A stretch of 38,584 bases of DNA from Candidatus Auribacterota bacterium (lineage in GTDB: Bacteria; Auribacterota; Ancaeobacteria; Ancaeobacterales; Ancaeobacteraceae): contig JAKLEM010000016.1 in assembly GCA_022711655.1 (NCBI GenBank), positions 1-38,584 on the forward strand, read 5' to 3'. Positions within the stretch are counted from its first letter, which is position 1; each line of letters starts with the position of its first letter. Positions 10,005 through 18,925 of the stretch are shown piece after piece. The notes below the pieces were generated by a model. The model saw only the letters and a program-made list of their open reading frames with translations, searched no databases and was not told where the DNA came from. A program made the position numbers and the translations under genes.

Positions 10005-11072
10005 GTGCAGACAATTTCGGTAATCACGCCGTCATACAACCAGGGCGAATATCTCGAACAGACGATCGCGAGTGTCCTTTCCCAGGAAGGCGAATTCCGC
10101 GTTGATTACGTTATCATGGATGGCGGCTCGACAGATGCGTCGGTGGATGTGATCAAAAAGTATGATGCCATGCTGAAAAACGGCGAGCGGCAGGTTGGAT
10201 GCAGAGGGATTTCATTCCGTTGGTCTTCGGAGAAAGACAAGGGGCAGGTTGACGCGATCAATAAGGGGTTTCGCGAGGCGTCCGGCAGCGTCGTGGCATG
10301 GCTCAATTCGGACGATTGTTATGTCCCCGGAGCGTTGCAGGCGGTCGCGGATCTGTTCGCGGGCCATCCTGAGATCGATGTCGTGTACGGTGACACGCAG
10401 TATGTCGATTCGGCGGGCGAGCCGCTCTTTGACAGGCGGTCTGTTCCTTTTGTGCGTATGTATCTTCTGCGGGGGCTCGGCGTTCAGCAGCCGAGCGTGT
10501 TTTTCCGGAAGAGCGTCATCGAGCGGATAGGCTTCCTTGACGAATCGCTGTCTTTTGTGTTCGACAACGATTACTGGATCAGGATGGTGCAGGCGGGCTG
10601 CCGCTGCCACCATATCGAGAAAATCCTCTCTCGATACCGCTTCCATGACAAGGCAAAAACGTATGATTCGAGCGCGCTGCTGCCTGAGATGCTGACGGTT
10701 GTCAAACGATACGGCGATAGGGACGACCTGGCCGCGGCATACGGGAAGGCCTGTTACGATTATGCCCGTGCATGCGGCATGGGGCCGCTCAGGGCCCATG
10801 AGACGCTCCTGGATAAGGCCCGTTTTAACGTAGACGGCTTCACCCGGGAGGACGTAGCCGCGTTGTTCGAAGGTATGTGCGGGGCGGTGTATCAGTATGC
10901 CGACCACAGCTATGCCCGGGCGCAGTTCCGGACGGCGCGGCATGTCATCAGGGCTGCATTCAAGCGTTATCCGCGGTGCATAACGCATGCCCGTCTGCTG
11001 GGTTTGTACATGAAGTGCATGCTCGGCCCGCAGAGCGTTGCGCTCTTAAAGAATCTGAAGCGAAGGGGTTGA
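10005..11072 (+). CDS. Glycosyltransferase family 2
   Basis: 355 aa. The GT-A fold N-terminal domain shows ISVITPSYNQGEYLEQTIASV, DYVIMDGGSTDAS, then EKDKGQVDAINKG and the DxD-like AWLNSDD, all standard GT2 features. Residues from about 240 to 355 form an extra alpha-helical tail of unknown role. It should transfer a sugar from a nucleotide donor during repeat-unit assembly on the cytoplasmic side. GTG at 10005 is the best start because MQTISVITPSYN is the family N-terminus; the ribosome site (GAAAGA) is weak. Two bases separate its stop from the next gene. Confidence 0.85.
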   Translation: MQTISVITPSYNQGEYLEQTIASVLSQEGEFRVDYVIMDGGSTDASVDVIKKYDAMLKNGERQVGCRGISFRWSSEKDKGQVDAINKGFREASGSVVAWLNSDDCYVPGALQAVADLFAGHPEIDVVYGDTQYVDSAGEPLFDRRSVPFVRMYLLRGLGVQQPSVFFRKSVIERIGFLDESLSFVFDNDYWIRMVQAGCRCHHIEKILSRYRFHDKAKTYDSSALLPEMLTVVKRYGDRDDLAAAYGKACYDYARACGMGPLRAHETLLDKARFNVDGFTREDVAALFEGMCGAVYQYADHSYARAQFRTARHVIRAAFKRYPRCITHARLLGLYMKCMLGPQSVALLKNLKRRG

Positions 11073-11074
11073 AT

Positions 11075-11944
11075 ATGTCCGGGCAACGATACATCCTGAT
11101 CCGCGACGATGACGTCAGCTTTTTTACCCGTCCGCAGGTGCTGCAGCGCGTTCACGGGCCGCTCTTTTCGGGGAGGCTTCCGCTGAATCTTGCGGTAATA
11201 CCGAATGTTCGCGGCGACATTCGGGGGACGAATGCCAATAGGATCTACTTACGGGAGGAAGGCCTCGAGTACGAGCCGTTCATCCCGCCGCACATGCGGG
11301 GCAAGGCGGAATCTTTCCCGGTCGGGCGAAACGGGGAGTTATGCAATTTTATCCGTGCGAACCCCCAGATCGAAGTGGTCCAGCACGGCTACAGCCACGA
11401 GTGGGCGGGCGGAACAGCGGAGTGCGCAGGTCGGTATTCCAAGGAGCTGGCCGCGCAGCTGCGGGTCGGCAGGAAAATCATCCAGCGCGAGACTAGGCAA
11501 GACACCCGTTTTTTTGTCCCTCCGTGGGATGCGCTTTCACGCGACCTCGTCGAAACGATACGTGAGGTGTTTGACGGAGTGTCAATGAAGGATGCGAGCC
11601 GCGAAATGCTGCCTTTCGGGCAGAGGCTGTTCGCCCGGCGGCCGCGGTTGTCAAAGCGTTGCCTGCTGAGCGGTGATTTTCTGTGTGTCGGGCATCCCGG
11701 GTATATCGTAAGCAGGTTCAATCAGCATGACGATATGCGCAGGGGGGTTATGGATATTGTTGCGGCGGAACGGGTCGTGGTTCTCGTGACTCATCACTGG
11801 GAATTTTTCTTTGATTGGGGCGCAGCGGACGAAGCGCTTTTGAAAGCATGGCATGAGATCCTTGAAGAGCTGATCGCGCGGCCGGATGTCGAGTTCCTTA
11901 CATTCTCGCACTTGTACTCTTTATTGAAGGATGAAGCAGGATGA
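11075..11944 (+). CDS. Polysaccharide deacetylase-like (NodB/DUF2334-like) protein
   Basis: 289 aa from ATG 11075. A longer frame reaches back to 10877 but overlaps the previous gene; AAGGGG seven bases before 11075 fixes the start. The sequence has the metal-site layout of NodB-like enzymes: IRDDDVSFF near residue 10, VVQHGYSHEW (H-x3-H type) in the middle and FFVPPWD. No signal peptide is visible, so it would act in the cytoplasm, perhaps removing an acetyl group from a sugar or lipid-linked intermediate. It is sandwiched between glycosyltransferases and shares a 4-bp ATGA overlap with the next gene. The substrate is unknown. Confidence 0.75.
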   Translation: MSGQRYILIRDDDVSFFTRPQVLQRVHGPLFSGRLPLNLAVIPNVRGDIRGTNANRIYLREEGLEYEPFIPPHMRGKAESFPVGRNGELCNFIRANPQIEVVQHGYSHEWAGGTAECAGRYSKELAAQLRVGRKIIQRETRQDTRFFVPPWDALSRDLVETIREVFDGVSMKDASREMLPFGQRLFARRPRLSKRCLLSGDFLCVGHPGYIVSRFNQHDDMRRGVMDIVAAERVVVLVTHHWEFFFDWGAADEALLKAWHEILEELIARPDVEFLTFSHLYSLLKDEAG

Positions 11945-13101
11945 AGATATGTTTCGTTGATTCGACCACCGGCACGTTGACCGGCGGTTCCGAAAGCATT
12001 ATCTATAATCTTGCCTGCGAGCTGTCGAAGAGGCATGAAGTGAGCATCTTGACAGGACGCATGCAGGGGCTGGAGATCCTGTCTCACATACAAAACGGCC
12101 CCTTTAAGACGATCACCGTGCCTTACCTGAGCCGTGTTGCACCGATGAACGAAGTGTGGCGCGCCAGGCTGCGGCTCCCGCTTCGCTTCGATTTCGAGGC
12201 CGTTTCTTTTTTTATCGGATTTTTGTTCAGCAGAAATGCGCGACGGCATTTGAGCGGGTGTGATGTCGTATCCTTCCATTATCCGATGACAAGCCTGCTG
12301 TTCTCGTGGTATCTCAAGCTGAAAGGTATCCCCAGCGTCTTTCATACCCCGGGGCATGTTAACGGCAAAAGGTTTTTCCGCTTTAACCGTTCCACGCTGT
12401 ATCTCGGCAACAGTTACGATACGGAGCGAAAGATCTTTCTCCAGACCGATCATCATGCCGATGGCGTTGTCACACCGGGCGTTCTGCCGGAGTCGTCAGT
12501 GCCTCGCAGGGCGTTCGATCCTGATAAGCCCATATTGGTCGCGGTCTCCCGTTTTACGAGGGCGAAAGGGGTGTTTCGCCTCTTGGAGATATTTGCTCTT
12601 GTTCGTGAGTCTGTGCCAGGAGCCAGGCTTGTTATGCTGGGATTGAATTATGAAGGGACTGCGCTGCATGATGCGATCGTCAGGCTTGGCCTTGAAGATG
12701 CCGTGCAGGTCGTCGGTCGCGTGCCTTTCTCTGAAGTCGGGGGGTATTACAGCAACGCGGACATGCTGCTTCATCCCTCTTATCCCGAAAGCTTTGGCAT
12801 GGTGGTCCTCGAGGCGATGTCCTACGGCATACCGGTAGCGGCGACAAACATCTCCAGTTTCCGCGAAGCGAGTGATGGTATCGCCCTGCTGCTTCCCGGC
12901 GCCTCAGGCGTCGAATGGCCCCGTTCCACCTATCAACTGTGGGCGCGTGAGATCGCCTCTCTCTTTAGAGATCCAGAGCGTATGGCATGGTACTCAGCAG
13001 AGGGGAGAAAACACGCGCTCAGGAACACCTGGGATAAGAAAGCTGTCGAGTACGAAGGGTATCTTGCAAAAGCGGTAGCCATGCGCGGACGGACGCCGTG
13101 A
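11941..13101 (+). CDS. Glycosyltransferase family 4
   Basis: 386 aa, GT-B fold. MKICFVDSTTGTLTGGSE opens the acceptor-side domain; the donor domain has PILVAVSRFTRAKGV and the E-x7-E motif in YPESFGMVVLEAMSYGIPVAAT. It is expected to add a hexose or deoxyhexose during glycan assembly. It overlaps the deacetylase-like gene by ATGA and the next gene by GTGA, a sign of translational coupling in one operon. Sugar specificity cannot be read from the sequence. Confidence 0.87.
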   Translation: MKICFVDSTTGTLTGGSESIIYNLACELSKRHEVSILTGRMQGLEILSHIQNGPFKTITVPYLSRVAPMNEVWRARLRLPLRFDFEAVSFFIGFLFSRNARRHLSGCDVVSFHYPMTSLLFSWYLKLKGIPSVFHTPGHVNGKRFFRFNRSTLYLGNSYDTERKIFLQTDHHADGVVTPGVLPESSVPRRAFDPDKPILVAVSRFTRAKGVFRLLEIFALVRESVPGARLVMLGLNYEGTALHDAIVRLGLEDAVQVVGRVPFSEVGGYYSNADMLLHPSYPESFGMVVLEAMSYGIPVAATNISSFREASDGIALLLPGASGVEWPRSTYQLWAREIASLFRDPERMAWYSAEGRKHALRNTWDKKAVEYEGYLAKAVAMRGRTP

Positions 13102-14012
13102 TCGGCAATAGAATCCTCATCTGTGTTCTGACGTATAACAGCGCTCAGGAAACGCTGGCGTGCGTCGCGTCTTTGAAGGCGCTCCGCGAGGATCCTATCG
13201 ACATCGTGGTGATCGATAACGGTTCGACCGATGATACGGAGCGGCATATAAGAAATGCCTATTCCGATATAACGTATGTCAAAAATGCCGTGAACTCCGG
13301 CGCGGCGGGGGGCAGGAATATCGGTCTTGCACGGGTATTAAAGGGTGGATGGGATTACGTTTTTTTCGTTGATAACGATGCAGTCGTTGATCCTGAAGCC
13401 CTCGGCGAGCTGATCCGGTGTGCCGATGAAGACCGGTCTCTCGCCGCCGTCGGCGCGATCACGTATTACGCAGGCGAGAAGACGAAGATCTGGAACTTCG
13501 GCGGCAGGATCGACTGGCTGCGCGGCCGTTTCTACGATGGGTGTCAGGGAGCGGACGATGCGGGGCAATTTGCCGACGTGAAGGAATGCGATTCGTTCCC
13601 GATAGGTTTCGGCATCGTCAGGACCGAGGCGATCAGGAAGGTGGGGCTTCTTGACGAGCGGTATTTCATCTACCACGAAGAGGCGGACTGGCATGCCCGG
13701 ATGAAGCGGGCGGGATACCGGCTCGCCGTGACGCCGCGGGCGAAGATATACCACAAGGTGTCGCAGTCAATCGGGATGGAAACGCCGGCGTTCCATTATT
13801 ACCGCACGCGAAACCGCCTCCTCTTTATGCAAAAGAACGCGCCGCGGCTTGCGCTGGCGGGTTTCTGCTTCTTCTTCCTGTACGATTTCCTCTTCAATAC
13901 GATGCTGACGCTCTATCTCAACGGCAAGCGGCCGCATATGCGCGCGGCGCTGAGGGGCGTGGCTGATTTCCTTCGGAGGAGGTTCGGGAAGTGCGCGTAT
14001 GAGAGTTTCTGA
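13098..14012 (+). CDS. Glycosyltransferase family 2, rhamnosyltransferase-like
   Basis: 304 aa. GT-A domain with ILICVLTYNSAQETLACVASL, VVIDNGSTDDT, the NSGAAGGRNIGL loop and the DxD motif in FFVDNDA. The motif YFIYHEEADWHARMKRAGYR is typical of WbbL/RfbF-like rhamnosyltransferases. A hydrophobic C-terminal stretch (LALAGFCFFFLYDFLF) suggests membrane association. The GTG start overlaps the preceding stop (GTGA). It is the last gene of the polysaccharide cluster and is followed by a shared terminator. The rhamnosyl assignment is by resemblance only. Confidence 0.85.
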   Translation: MIGNRILICVLTYNSAQETLACVASLKALREDPIDIVVIDNGSTDDTERHIRNAYSDITYVKNAVNSGAAGGRNIGLARVLKGGWDYVFFVDNDAVVDPEALGELIRCADEDRSLAAVGAITYYAGEKTKIWNFGGRIDWLRGRFYDGCQGADDAGQFADVKECDSFPIGFGIVRTEAIRKVGLLDERYFIYHEEADWHARMKRAGYRLAVTPRAKIYHKVSQSIGMETPAFHYYRTRNRLLFMQKNAPRLALAGFCFFFLYDFLFNTMLTLYLNGKRPHMRAALRGVADFLRRRFGKCAYESF

Positions 14013-14033
14013 AGTAGAAGTAACTGAGAGAAA

Positions 14034-14080
14034 AAAACTGCCGGAAGAGCCATCGGTCAGGCTCATCCGGCAGTTTTGTG
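14034..14080. terminator. Bidirectional terminator between convergent genes
   Basis: Stem 14034-14044 pairs with 14067-14077 (11 bp), then an AA/AT internal mismatch, then GAGCC 14047-14051 with GGCTC 14060-14064 around an 8-nt loop. An A run leads in and a T run leads out, so it can end both the glycan operon (plus) and the tlpA-like gene (minus). Confidence 0.88.
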
Positions 14081-14092
14081 TTTAACGGGAGA

Positions 14093-14560
14093 TCACTTAA
14101 GCAGTTCGCTGATGTCCTTTTCGAATTCCGCTTTTTCCGCGAACCCCATTTGCCGCTTGTGCAGCCTGCCGCCGGGGGCGAAGATCCGCGTATCGGGGAT
14201 GCCTCTGATCCCGTATGCTGCCGCGATGTCGCTGTCGGCAAGGAAGACAGGGTAGTCTATCTGCTTCGTTCTCACGAAATCCTGTACCGCAGCGATGCCG
14301 CCGGTGTCGACCGACACGCCGATGATCTCAACGCCTTTATCCTTATAGGCTTTGTTCAGCTCGATGAAGCCGGGTATCTCCGCCTGACAGGGGGGGCACC
14401 AGGTCGCGAAAAATGCGACGACAAGGGCCTTGCCCGTGTTATTCTTGATCTTCGCTTCCAGGTCCTTGGCGCTGATCGGTTTCACTTCCTGCGAGATGGC
14501 GGTTCCGGCGAGCCCGATCGTCAGCGCCGCTATTGCCGCAATTGCACCTAATCTCTTCAT
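14093..14560 (-). CDS. TlpA/ResA-like periplasmic thioredoxin
   Basis: 155 aa. An N-terminal signal peptide (about residues 1-23, ending AGTAIS) is followed by a thioredoxin-fold domain with the redox motif WCPPC (C55 and C58) and the cis-Pro region GIRGIPDTRIF. Proteins of this type reduce disulfides in envelope proteins, for example in cytochrome c maturation; no cytochrome genes are near, so the partner is unknown. The start has AAAGGAGGT upstream. It is a single-gene unit with its own promoter and terminators on both sides. Confidence 0.88.
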   Translation of the reverse strand: MKRLGAIAAIAALTIGLAGTAISQEVKPISAKDLEAKIKNNTGKALVVAFFATWCPPCQAEIPGFIELNKAYKDKGVEIIGVSVDTGGIAAVQDFVRTKQIDYPVFLADSDIAAAYGIRGIPDTRIFAPGGRLHKRQMGFAEKAEFEKDISELLK

Positions 14561-14589
14561 GCCGACCTCCTTTGTTTACTGTTTTGACG

Positions 14590-14620
14590 ATTATACCATC
14601 ATAATGTTCGAATTCGTCAA
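14590..14620 (-). promoter_or_regulatory. Promoter of the tlpA-like gene
   Basis: On the minus strand: -35 TTGACG (14615-14620), 19-nt spacer, -10 TATAAT (14590-14595) preceded by TG one base upstream (extended -10). The start codon is 29 nt beyond the -10 box, leaving room for the Shine-Dalgarno sequence. Confidence 0.7.
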
Positions 14621-14621
14621 A

Positions 14622-14656
14622 AAAAAAGGGGGCTCTCATCGAGAGCCCCCTTTTTT
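14622..14656 (-). terminator. Terminator of the membrane pyrophosphatase gene
   Basis: A perfect 16-bp stem including the A/T tracts (14622-14637 with 14641-14656) with a 3-nt ATC loop. It directly follows the stop of the minus-strand pyrophosphatase gene, and the T run is in the correct place for that strand. It is symmetrical, so it could also stop plus-strand readthrough. Confidence 0.92.
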
Positions 14657-14668
14657 ACTTACTTGCCG

Positions 14669-17074
14669 CTATTTCACCGAAACGGTGACTTTGGCTGTTT
14701 CCTTCGGAGCATCCGCCTGAGAAGAGAGCTCCTCGGGGATCTCCTTTTTGGAGACGGCGATGGCTATGCCGACGATAAGGATCGCGGTGCCCATGAGCGC
14801 CCAGATGACCATGCCGGTCACTTCGTATTTCACGATAAGAGGCACGATCAGGAGCGCGACCATGTTCATGACCTTGATAAGCGGGTTCAACGCCGGGCCG
14901 GCCGTATCCTTGAGGGGATCGCCGACCGTGTCGCCGGTCACCGACGCCTTGTGAGCGTCGGAGCCTTTGCCGCCGAAGAGGCCGTCTTCGATCGCTTTCT
15001 TTGCGTTATCCCACGCGCCGCCGGCGTTCGACATGAAGACCGCCAACAGCTGGCCGGAAAGAATCATGCCTGCCAGGAATCCGCCGAGCGCTTCCTTGTG
15101 GAGGAGGAAGCCGACGATGATCGGCGAGAGGATCGCAAGGAGCCCCGGCCCGATCAGCTCTTTCTGAGCAGCCGCCGTGCAGATCGATACGACGCGTCCG
15201 TAGTTCGGCAGCTTCGTGCCGGCCCAGATCGCCTTGTCCTGGAACTGGAGGCGTACTTCCTTGACGATGAGGAACGCCGCCCGTCCAACCGCCCTGATCA
15301 GCAGCGAGCCGAAGAGGAAGGGGATCGCGCCTCCGATAAGGAGCCCGATGAAGACCGGCGGGTTCGAGACCGACAGCATCGCAGCGATCTCGTCATACGT
15401 TTTGCCTGCGACGAGCGCGATGTCGGTGATATATGCGTTGAACAACGAAACTGCGGCGACGACCGCGGAACCGATCGCGATGCCTTTGGTGATCGCCTTG
15501 GTCGTGTTGCCGACGGCGTCGAGGTCGGCGAGTGTCTGGCGCGCGCCCTTATCGAGATGCGCCATTTCGCCGATGCCGTTCGCGTTGTCGGCGACCGGGC
15601 CGAAGACGTCCATCGAGATGTTGTTGCCGGTCAGCGTCAGCATGCCGATACCGCACATGGCGACGCCGTAGGCGACGAACGTCGGGTTCGAGCCGGCGTA
15701 GATGAGGACCGACGCGAAGATCGACGCGGCGATGATCAGGATGGCCCACACCGAGCTCTCGAGCCCGACGGAAATACCGGTGATGATCGTCGTCGCGTGT
15801 CCGGTCTGCGTCGACTTGACTATCGACTGCACCGGCGAGCCTTCGGTCTTGGTGAAGTGCTCGGTGACCCTGTTCACGGTTATCGCAAGCACAATGCCGA
15901 CCATCGTCGTCCAGACCGGCCGCATGTCGAGGCCCTGGATTCCGAGGTTGACCCATGTCGGGAGGCTCGTCCAGTTCGGGTCGCGCAGGTAGAAATACCC
16001 GACGATCGTGAAGCCGACGATCGAGATTATCGCGGAAAGGACGAAGCCGACGTTGATGGCGCGCATCGCGTTCCTGACCTGGTCGCTGGTGCGCACCGCG
16101 TATGTCCCGACTATGGAGCTCAGGACGCCGATCGCGCGGACGAGCAGCGGGAAGATGACGCCTTTGTGGCCGAACGACGCCCAGCCGAGGATCATCGCCG
16201 ATACTATCGTGACCTCGTACGACTCGAAGATGTCCGCCGCCATGCCGGCGCAGTCGCCGACGTTGTCGCCGACGTTATCAGCGATCGTGGCCGCGTTGCG
16301 CGGATCGTCTTCGGGGATGTCTTTTTCGATCTTGCCGACGAGGTCGGCGCCGACGTCCGCGGCCTTGGTGAAGATGCCGCCGCCGACTCTCATGAAGAGC
16401 GCGAGCAGGGTGCCGCCGAAGCCGAAGCCGAGCAGCACTTCGTAGGCCCGTTCGCCGTAGAGCATGAAGATGATCGTGCCGCCCAAGAGCCCGAGGCCGT
16501 CGGTCAGCATGCCGGTGATCGTCCCGGTGCGGTAGGCGATCTGGAGCGCCTTGCCGAAGCTTGTCCGGCTGGCAGCCGCGACGCGGACGTTGCCGCGGAC
16601 CGCGAGGTTCATGCCGACGAAGCCGACGGTCGCGGAGAAGATCGAGCCGGCGAGGAACGCGAGCGCCCTGCCGAGAGCGACATGCTTTTCACCGGCCGTG
16701 AAGTAGAGGGCCGCCGTGAGGATCAATATAAGGAACGCGATCGCCTTGAACTGCTGTTGCAGGTAGGCCGTCGATCCCTGGCGGATGGCGCCGGCGATCT
16801 TTTTCATCGCGTCGGTGCCCTCGTTCTCGCCGAGGACCTGCTTCATCAAGAAACCGGCGTACAGGAGGCCGAGGACGGCGACGCCGAGGATCGACCAGAG
16901 GGAGAATTTTTCAACAAGGGTGAAAATGGGGCTTTTCATGAACGAGAAATACTGGAACGAAGCGCTTGAATCGACGCCGGAAATGCTGTTCGCGAACGCA
17001 ACGCAGGGAAACACGAACAGGAAACCAACGGCCAAGCTCAATATAAAACTTTTTATTCCTTTTGCGCTACTCAT
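14669..17074 (-). CDS. hppA: Membrane-bound ion-pumping pyrophosphatase, K+-independent type
   Basis: 801 aa, with many membrane segments. It hydrolyses pyrophosphate and pumps H+ across the membrane. The active-site motif region GGGIFTKAADVGADLVGK, then IPEDDPRNAATIADNVGDN and GDCAGMAADIFESYE, is intact. K526 and T529 in GNTTKAITKG correspond to the positions (A/K460 and G/T463 in Carboxydothermus numbering) that separate K+-dependent from K+-independent enzymes; Lys/Thr marks the K+-independent, H+-pumping class. An extra N-terminal hydrophobic segment (FILSLAVGFLFVFPCVAFA) could be a signal peptide or an added helix. The ATG has AAAGGAG 11 nt upstream. Single-gene unit with its own promoter and terminator. 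Confidence 0.95.
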   Translation of the reverse strand: MSSAKGIKSFILSLAVGFLFVFPCVAFANSISGVDSSASFQYFSFMKSPIFTLVEKFSLWSILGVAVLGLLYAGFLMKQVLGENEGTDAMKKIAGAIRQGSTAYLQQQFKAIAFLILILTAALYFTAGEKHVALGRALAFLAGSIFSATVGFVGMNLAVRGNVRVAAASRTSFGKALQIAYRTGTITGMLTDGLGLLGGTIIFMLYGERAYEVLLGFGFGGTLLALFMRVGGGIFTKAADVGADLVGKIEKDIPEDDPRNAATIADNVGDNVGDCAGMAADIFESYEVTIVSAMILGWASFGHKGVIFPLLVRAIGVLSSIVGTYAVRTSDQVRNAMRAINVGFVLSAIISIVGFTIVGYFYLRDPNWTSLPTWVNLGIQGLDMRPVWTTMVGIVLAITVNRVTEHFTKTEGSPVQSIVKSTQTGHATTIITGISVGLESSVWAILIIAASIFASVLIYAGSNPTFVAYGVAMCGIGMLTLTGNNISMDVFGPVADNANGIGEMAHLDKGARQTLADLDAVGNTTKAITKGIAIGSAVVAAVSLFNAYITDIALVAGKTYDEIAAMLSVSNPPVFIGLLIGGAIPFLFGSLLIRAVGRAAFLIVKEVRLQFQDKAIWAGTKLPNYGRVVSICTAAAQKELIGPGLLAILSPIIVGFLLHKEALGGFLAGMILSGQLLAVFMSNAGGAWDNAKKAIEDGLFGGKGSDAHKASVTGDTVGDPLKDTAGPALNPLIKVMNMVALLIVPLIVKYEVTGMVIWALMGTAILIVGIAIAVSKKEIPEELSSQADAPKETAKVTVSVK

Positions 17075-17119
17075 ACGCTGACAAACTCCTTTCTGTTACG
17101 GGTTACGGTTAAAACGGTA

Positions 17120-17148
17120 ATTTTAGGGAAATCGAACGGTACGGTCAA
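17120..17148 (-). promoter_or_regulatory. Promoter of the pyrophosphatase gene
   Basis: Minus strand: -35 TTGACC (17143-17148), 17-nt spacer, -10 TAAAAT (17120-17125). The expected transcript start is about 40 nt before the ATG, with a Shine-Dalgarno sequence in between. Four ACGGT pentamers (starting at 17105, 17114, 17136 and 17141) lie on and around it. Confidence 0.7.
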
Positions 17149-17171
17149 TATATTTTTGAGAATCAAAACTG

Positions 17172-17200
17172 TTGATGAGGCGGCGCCGATAACGTATGAT
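17172..17200 (+). promoter_or_regulatory. Promoter of the HEAT-repeat gene, abutting the start codon
   Basis: -35 TTGATG (17172-17177), 17-nt spacer, -10 TATGAT (17195-17200). Only 8 nt separate the -10 box from ATG 17209, and no Shine-Dalgarno sequence fits, so the mRNA would be leaderless or nearly so. Confidence 0.65.
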
Positions 17201-17208
17201 GCTCTGCT

Positions 17209-18912
17209 ATGGAAAAATGCTATCGGCTGACAGCGGTGTGTGCGGTGCTCCTGTGTCTTGCCGGCTCTGCGCAGGGCGTTTTCGCGCAGGACGAGGCGGC
17301 GACAGCGGAGGCGGGCTCTCCCCGGCAGAAGCTGATCGAACTGCAGGAACGTATCAACTCCGTGCGCCTCTCCATCGAGGACATCCAGCACCGATTGAGC
17401 TGCCTAAGCGCGGCGCCGGGTAAAGGCGAGCCCCGGGAGCAGGCGGCTGCGCTCAAAGGGCCTCTCGTGGAGATGCTGTCATCCGGCGACCCTGCAGAGC
17501 GCGTGTCGGCCGCCGAGAGCCTTATCGCGATCGGCCTTCCGTGGGCCGAAGCCAAAGAACCGCTGATAAAGCTGTTCGCCGACGAGATACCGGAAGTGCG
17601 TGCGGCGGCCGCCGAAGGCATGCGCACAGCCGGCGCTCCTCTTGATGAGGTCAAAGACCATTTGCTGAGGCTGCTGCGGGATACCGACGACGAGGTCCGC
17701 GTGCAGGCGCTTCGTTCGCTGGTCGCGCTCCGCGTACCGCCGGAGGACATAGAGCGGCGTCTGTGGACGGAATATGACCGGCAGACGCTCCTGCCGCCGA
17801 TCGATATCATCAAGGCTTTCGCCGAGCTGAAGATCCCCGCCGAGCGCGTCAAGCGCGACCTGATGAGGGAGCTCTCCAACCGGGACTGGCTGATCCAGAA
17901 GTTCGCCATGAGGGGGCTCGCGATCCTCAAGGTCCCGTACCATGAGGTGAAGAATTTCCTCGAAAAGAAGCTCGACGACCGCAACGTGCAGGTCAGGCTT
18001 TCCGCGATCAGGTCGGTGATCGCGCTGGGGCCTCCCGGAGAGATTGCGGGTATCATACAGGCCCGCTTGAACGACCGTTTCGAAGAGGTCCGGATGGAGG
18101 CGATCGACGGCCTGCCCCGGCTCGGCCTCGATCCGGAGCTCGTCAAGAAGAGCCTTGTCGAGAAGCTTGAAGACAAAAGCGAAACCGTCCAGCGCGCGGC
18201 GATCGCCGCGCTGAACAATCTCGACGTATCGCTTGACGATGTCCGCGAGACGCTGATGGGCAAGCTCGAAAGCAAGTCGTCGCTGATGCGGCTCGAGATC
18301 GTTCGGTGCCTGCTCGGCCACAATATTTCAGACCCCCGGATGCGCGATATCCTCATGAAGCTGCTGGCCGAAGGGGCCGAAGAATCGATACGCTTTCTGA
18401 CCGAGATGGGCGTCGCAGACGATGCGTTCCGGGAGAAACTCATTTCCGAACTTGGCAGCGACGATCTGTTCATGAGGATCGAGGCGGTGCGGGCGCTCAA
18501 GGCTTTGGGGGCGTCCGTCGACGGGCTCGACGCGATGCTGGCAGGCTTTTTGAAGGAAGACAATCAGATCGTCCAGGAGTTGGCGATAGAGGTCATGATC
18601 GAGTCGGGAACGCCGTTCGATCAGATCGTCGGGTCTCTGCCGGTGAAGTCTGATGTCATTAACATCGTCGATGCGTTGGACAAGGTTTCGACACGGCGGT
18701 CTGACCGTGAACTCCGCCGGCTGAGGTCCGAATGCCTGCGTCAGCGGGCTGAGCTCGAGGCGTTGCTGACGGAGGAGAAAGAGCTGGTCGAGGAGGCCGG
18801 CCGGGAGGCTGCCGCCGCGCCTGCGCCGGTGCCAGCACCTGCATCTGATGCCGCAGAGCCTTCGCCTGCCGTGCCATCTCAGGACACCGGTGCCGAAACA
18901 GCGGCCGAGTGA
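17209..18912 (+). CDS. Secreted HEAT-repeat protein
   Basis: 567 aa. A signal peptide covers about residues 1-26 (VCAVLLCLAGSAQGVFAQ). Residues about 40-65 look like a short coiled coil (KLIELQERINSVRLSIEDI). Residues about 80-480 are a series of roughly 35-residue helical repeats of HEAT type, with recurring patterns such as EVRAAAAEGM, EVRVQALRSLVAL, QVRLSAIRSVIAL and TVQRAAIAALNNL. A second coiled-coil stretch (LRRLRSECLRQRAELEALL) and an Ala/Pro-rich low-complexity tail end the protein. HEAT solenoids bind other proteins; no catalytic motif is visible. Likely a periplasmic scaffold, partner unknown. It is transcribed divergently from hppA and has no leader for a ribosome site. Confidence 0.85.
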   Translation: MEKCYRLTAVCAVLLCLAGSAQGVFAQDEAATAEAGSPRQKLIELQERINSVRLSIEDIQHRLSCLSAAPGKGEPREQAAALKGPLVEMLSSGDPAERVSAAESLIAIGLPWAEAKEPLIKLFADEIPEVRAAAAEGMRTAGAPLDEVKDHLLRLLRDTDDEVRVQALRSLVALRVPPEDIERRLWTEYDRQTLLPPIDIIKAFAELKIPAERVKRDLMRELSNRDWLIQKFAMRGLAILKVPYHEVKNFLEKKLDDRNVQVRLSAIRSVIALGPPGEIAGIIQARLNDRFEEVRMEAIDGLPRLGLDPELVKKSLVEKLEDKSETVQRAAIAALNNLDVSLDDVRETLMGKLESKSSLMRLEIVRCLLGHNISDPRMRDILMKLLAEGAEESIRFLTEMGVADDAFREKLISELGSDDLFMRIEAVRALKALGASVDGLDAMLAGFLKEDNQIVQELAIEVMIESGTPFDQIVGSLPVKSDVINIVDALDKVSTRRSDRELRRLRSECLRQRAELEALLTEEKELVEEAGREAAAAPAPVPAPASDAAEPSPAVPSQDTGAETAAE

Positions 18913-18925
18913 TCGCTGTTTTCGC

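Noticed and set aside
14663-16969. A 768-codon open frame antisense to the pyrophosphatase gene, rich in Asp, Arg and Glu.
   Set aside because: It mirrors the codon bias of a GC-rich membrane-protein gene, has no ribosome site or recognisable domain, and the opposite strand holds a complete enzyme with all motifs.
17220-18563. A Ser/Arg-rich 447-codon open frame antisense to the HEAT-repeat gene.
   Set aside because: It is a compositional shadow; the plus frame has a signal peptide, regular repeats and a promoter.
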